Below are positions 40,214 to 43,517 of a stretch of DNA of 43,517 nt, in pieces (the first letter of the stretch is position 1; each line of letters begins with the position of its first letter). The stretch is from assembly GCA_016281125.1 (NCBI GenBank), contig JAEEIA010000024.1, forward strand, positions 1 to 43,517, read 5' to 3'. The notes under the pieces are model-generated. The model had not been told where the DNA came from, made no database searches, and worked only from the letters and a program-made list of their open reading frames with translations. Source of the stretch: Oscillospiraceae bacterium (lineage in GTDB: Bacteria; Bacillota; Clostridia; Oscillospirales; Ruminococcaceae). Position numbers and translations under genes: made by a program.

Positions 40214-42187
40214 ATGCATGAACCGTATTACCTGACAACTGCGATCGCATACACATCGCGCAAGCCGCATATCGGAAACACCTACGAGATCGTCATGACC
40301 GATGCGCTGGCACGGTTCCGCAGGATGCAGGGCTATGATGTATATTTCCTGACCGGCACGGATGAGCACGGCCAGAAGATTGAGGAAATCGCAAAGGAAG
40401 CCGGCATTACGCCGCAGGAGCACGTCGATAAGATCGCCGGTGAAATCCGCTCGATCTGCGACCTGCTCAATACCTCCTACAATCAGTTTATCCGCACGAC
40501 CGATCCGAAGCATACCAAGACCGTACAGGATATTTTCCAGCGCCTGTATGACCAGGGCGACATCTACAAGGGCGAGTATGTCGGCAAATACTGCACGCCC
40601 TGCGAGAGCTTCTGGACGGAGTCACAGCTTGTGGACGGCAAATGTCCCGACTGCGGCCGCGAGGTGCGCGACGCAAAGGAGGAGGCCTACTTTCTGAAGC
40701 TGTCCAAGTATCAGGGCTGGCTGGAAGAATACATCGAAACGCACCCGGATTTCATCTATCCGGAGGCGCGCAAAAAGGAAATGCTCAACAACTTCATCAA
40801 GAAGGGCCTGCAGGATCTCTGCGTGTCCCGTTCGACGGTCAAGTGGGGCATTCCGGTTCCGTTTGATCCGGAGCATGTCATCTATATCTGGATCGACGCG
40901 CTCTCAAACTATATCACCGCGCTGGGCTATGACGCCTACGGGAACCACGGTGAGCTGTTCAAAAAATACTGGCCGGCGGATGTCCACATCATCGGCAAGG
41001 ACATTGTCCGGTTCCACAGCATTTACTGGGTTATCATGCTGCACTGTCTTGGCGTGCCGATCCCGAAAAAGGTATTCGGCCACCCGTGGATGCTGTTCGG
41101 CAGCGACAAGATGAGCAAATCCCGCGGCAATGTCATCTACGCGGATGAGCTGGTGGAAAAGTTCGGCGTGGACGCCGTCCGCTACTACCTGCTCTCCGAG
41201 ATGCCGTTTGCACAGGACGGCTCCATCACCTACGAAACCATGATCGAGCGCTTCAACTCCGACCTTGCGAACACGCTGGGCAACCTCGTGAACCGCACCG
41301 TTGCGATGGTCAATAAATATTTCGGCGGCATCATTCCGGATGCGGATACAATCGCCGCAGCACCGGCTGAGGACTGCGACGCAGACCTGAAAGCCGTCGC
41401 GGAGGGCACCGCTGCGAAGATGACCGAACTGCTCGACAGCTTCCATGTCAGTGACGCGGTCGAGTGCGTCATGGCGCTGGCCAGCCGCTGCAACAAGTAC
41501 ATCGACGAAACCGCACCGTGGGTGCTCGCAAAGGACGAGGCCAACAAGCCGCGCCTTGCAAAGGTCATGTACAACCTGCTCTCCGGCATCCGCATCATCG
41601 GCGGACTGTTAAAGCCCTTTATGCCGGAAACCGCAGAGAAAATCCTTTCTCATACGCCTCTCTCCGATGAGGTCGCAGCGATTGAACGGGAAATCGACCG
41701 TTGCGCCGTATTCGGCGGCGTGAAGCACGGCGCTTCCGTCGGTGAGGCAAAGCCGATGTTCAACCGCATCAACGCGGAGGAGTTCATCGCAGAGATGATC
41801 GCGGCGCATCAGGTGCCTGCCGCGGAGGAAGCACCGGCCGAGCCGGTCGCTCCGTTTGCGGAGGAGATCACGATTGACACCTTTGCGAAGTCGGACATCC
41901 GCGTGGCAGAGGTGCTCGCCTGCGAAAAGGTCAAGAAATCCGGCAAACTGCTCTGCTTCCGGCTGTTTGACGGCATCGGGGAGCGGCAGGTCGTTTCCGG
42001 CATCGCCAAATGGTACAAGCCGGAGGACTTAGTCGGCAAAAAGGTCTTTGTCGTCGCCAACCTGAAACCCGTGACGCTCTGCGGCGTCGAGAGCTGCGGC
42101 ATGATCTGCTCTGCCGAAGGCCCCGACGGCAAGATCACGCTGCTGATTGCTGACGACAGCATTGCACCGGGCAGCCGCCTCTGCTGA
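40214..42187 (+). CDS. metG: Methionine--tRNA ligase
   Basis: 657 aa from the ATG with GAAAGGGG upstream. Class I marks are HIGN (KPHIGNTYE, residues ~19-22) and KMSKS (~299-303). The zinc knuckle KYCTPCESFW...CPDCG lies between. The C-terminal ~105 residues form a tRNA-binding (Trbp111/EMAP-like) domain, ITIDTFAKSDIRVAEVLACE to the end, which dimerises MetRS. It charges initiator and elongator tRNA-Met. No terminator is evident before the next gene apart from a small hairpin at the stop. Confidence 0.97.
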   Translation: MHEPYYLTTAIAYTSRKPHIGNTYEIVMTDALARFRRMQGYDVYFLTGTDEHGQKIEEIAKEAGITPQEHVDKIAGEIRSICDLLNTSYNQFIRTTDPKHTKTVQDIFQRLYDQGDIYKGEYVGKYCTPCESFWTESQLVDGKCPDCGREVRDAKEEAYFLKLSKYQGWLEEYIETHPDFIYPEARKKEMLNNFIKKGLQDLCVSRSTVKWGIPVPFDPEHVIYIWIDALSNYITALGYDAYGNHGELFKKYWPADVHIIGKDIVRFHSIYWVIMLHCLGVPIPKKVFGHPWMLFGSDKMSKSRGNVIYADELVEKFGVDAVRYYLLSEMPFAQDGSITYETMIERFNSDLANTLGNLVNRTVAMVNKYFGGIIPDADTIAAAPAEDCDADLKAVAEGTAAKMTELLDSFHVSDAVECVMALASRCNKYIDETAPWVLAKDEANKPRLAKVMYNLLSGIRIIGGLLKPFMPETAEKILSHTPLSDEVAAIEREIDRCAVFGGVKHGASVGEAKPMFNRINAEEFIAEMIAAHQVPAAEEAPAEPVAPFAEEITIDTFAKSDIRVAEVLACEKVKKSGKLLCFRLFDGIGERQVVSGIAKWYKPEDLVGKKVFVVANLKPVTLCGVESCGMICSAEGPDGKITLLIADDSIAPGSRLC

Positions 42188-42312
42188 ACGGAGAATCCGT
42201 TCCAGCGGCACATTCCCGTATTGTATGATTACCCTGCGCTGTGGAGTACCCCGCATTCTGTCACGCCCTCAAAAATCATTTCACTGCATATTATGCAGCA
42301 GGAGGTTGATTT

Positions 42313-43517
42313 ATGAAGCTGCTGAAAAAGCTCGCCGTGATTACGGCAGCGGCACTCTGCGCAAACGGTATTATCCCCGCGGCAGCGGCGGACGATGCTG
42401 TCATGACATTCCGCATGGCTGCGGAAACAGATACCGTCACCACGGATCAGCTCGCTGACGGCGATGTGACCGTACACGGCGGCCTGTACGTTGACAATTA
42501 CACCGGTCTGACCAGTATGCGCATGATGCTGAAAAGCGACGCGCCGATCGTGATCGAAAACGGTGGATTTACGGTCGATCCGGAGAGGATGGATGCAGGC
42601 GGACAGCCGATGCACCTGCTTTTTGCAGAGCACGCGGATGCTACCTATACGCAGCATTCGGACTTCACCGGCGAGGACAATATCATCCTTTGGTACGCAA
42701 AGAATTACACCAAGGATGCGATTGCGAATATCAATGACCCGGCAAGCTCGTTTGTGGATTTTGACGTCCGCATTCCGCAGGATACGCCCCCGGGCGATTA
42801 CAGCATCTATATCAGCACGGCGATTCAGTACAATGCGGCCGGATTGATGGAGGAGGACTTCTTCGCTTACTGCCGCGGCGATCAGATGGTGCTGGATGAA
42901 AACATCATTCTGGAGCCGTTTACGATCCATGTGCAGGATCCTGCGGATACCACAGAGCCCGTTGTAACGACAACGGAGCCGGAGGTTACCACAACGGAAC
43001 CGGAAACCACTGCCGCAACGTCTACAACTGCGGCATATGCGCTGATGCTTGCGGTGGAACCGGGCGGAAAGCGCGAATATCTCTGCGGTGAGCAGCTGGA
43101 TCTTTCCGGTATCACTGCTTCTGTCTATTCGGGATCGTCCGGATGGGAAGGCTATTATTATACCGTCAGTGCGCAGCCGATTACCGGGCCGTACTTTACG
43201 GTCGATGCGTCTGCGTTTGATCCGGATAAGCCGGGAACATACCGCGTGATCGTCTATTACGCGGCCGACCGCTCCGTCAGCGGAGAATTTACGGTCATTG
43301 TACGGCAGCCTGAAACCACGACGTCCACAACCACCACGACATCCACAACCACCACGACGTCCACAACCACCACGACGTCCACAACCACCACGACGTCCAC
43401 AACCACCACGACGTCCACAACCACCACGACGTCCACAACCACGACGTCCACAACCACCACGACGTCCACAACCACCACGACGTCCACAACCACCACGACG
43501 TCCACAACCACCACGAC
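42313..43517 (+). CDS. Secreted modular cell-surface protein, C-terminus outside the window
   Basis: 401 residues are visible; no stop occurs before the right edge. Signal peptide ~1-26 (KLLKKLAVITAAALCANGIIPAAAA). Residues ~45-210 form a beta-sandwich-like domain of cohesin or carbohydrate-binding flavour (GGLYVDNYTGLTSMRMML, FVDFDVRIPQDTPPGDYSIYI). A short Thr/Glu linker leads to an Ig-like domain (~240-330; GEQLDLSGITASVYSG, GTYRVIVYYAADRSVSGEF) and then a long TTSTTT linker. CAGGAGG lies seven bases before the ATG. If the first domain is a true cohesin, this would be a scaffoldin able to bind the GH74 dockerin, but that is speculative. Confidence 0.85.
   Translation, partial: MKLLKKLAVITAAALCANGIIPAAAADDAVMTFRMAAETDTVTTDQLADGDVTVHGGLYVDNYTGLTSMRMMLKSDAPIVIENGGFTVDPERMDAGGQPMHLLFAEHADATYTQHSDFTGEDNIILWYAKNYTKDAIANINDPASSFVDFDVRIPQDTPPGDYSIYISTAIQYNAAGLMEEDFFAYCRGDQMVLDENIILEPFTIHVQDPADTTEPVVTTTEPEVTTTEPETTAATSTTAAYALMLAVEPGGKREYLCGEQLDLSGITASVYSGSSGWEGYYYTVSAQPITGPYFTVDASAFDPDKPGTYRVIVYYAADRSVSGEFTVIVRQPETTTSTTTTTSTTTTTSTTTTTSTTTTTSTTTTTSTTTTTSTTTTSTTTTTSTTTTTSTTTTTSTTTT
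43318..43517 (+). repeat. 18-bp tandem repeat encoding TTSTTT
   Basis: Units of ACGACGTCCACAACCACC run from 43318 to the edge: ten 18-base copies and one 15-base copy (43426-43440), plus a partial one. The second has ACGACATCC. All keep the reading frame and extend an extracellular Thr-rich linker. The length is probably variable between strains. Confidence 0.93.

Noticed and set aside
43257-43514. Minus-strand frames rich in VVVDV or WTSWWL repeats
   Set aside because: They are reverse readings of the 18-bp Thr-linker repeat.
43318-43517. Possible CRISPR-like array
   Set aside because: Units are contiguous with no spacers and stay in frame within a secreted protein.

Overview
The window reads as a chromosomal segment of a G+C-rich, Gram-positive gut anaerobe of the Ruminococcus type (Oscillospirales). 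The grounds are a dockerin-bearing GH74 xyloglucanase, a second secreted protein with a dockerin-like EF-hand, BspA-like surface repeats, Thr-rich extracellular linkers, a valine T-box, a class 1B PyrK/PyrD pair, AdhE, OadB/OadG and consensus sigma-A promoters (TTGACA-N17-TATAAT). No tRNA, rRNA, CRISPR array, transposase or phage gene is visible. The species call is inference.

Layout. 1-3250: a composite dispersed repeat, valS (minus) and its T-box leader. 3284-5051: a minus-strand operon of four paralogous small membrane proteins ending in an XRE regulator, with three matching palindromic operators around its promoter. 5151-6075: a 57-aa membrane peptide translationally coupled to a NodB deacetylase. 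6094-9481: a 1014-aa surface protein with a structured 5' leader, plus a 36-aa peptide gene downstream. 9602-12809: an overlapping pair of a GH3-family acyl-adenylating ligase and an aminotransferase. 12987-16766: a PHP phosphoesterase and the dockerin-bearing GH74. 16978-20995: an HtrA protease, an autoregulated-looking TetR and cysS. 21135-25176: split transketolase, a MurL-like PP-loop protein, a tautomerase and an Imm51-like protein. 25240-30576: Na+-pump decarboxylase gamma and beta subunits, adhE and an APH-fold kinase. 30591-30867: an inverted second copy of the composite repeat. 30984-38210: pyrF, a degenerate Nudix-membrane fusion, a membrane protein, an intact Nudix hydrolase, pyrK, pyrD, the dockerin-like secreted protein, a histidine phosphatase and ruvX. 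38239-40053: a 57-aa minus-strand gene, trmL and degV. 40152-43517: metG and a secreted modular protein that runs off the window in an 18-bp Thr-codon repeat.

Most genes are housekeeping: three aminoacyl-tRNA synthetases, late pyrimidine synthesis, transketolase and fermentation. The less ordinary content is the XRE/four-paralogue membrane cassette, the GH3-aminotransferase pair, the paired intact and degenerate Nudix genes inside the pyr operon, the structured leader of the surface-protein gene, several very small genes, and a dispersed element starting GCGGTATCTCCGA that sits just after stop codons or terminators.
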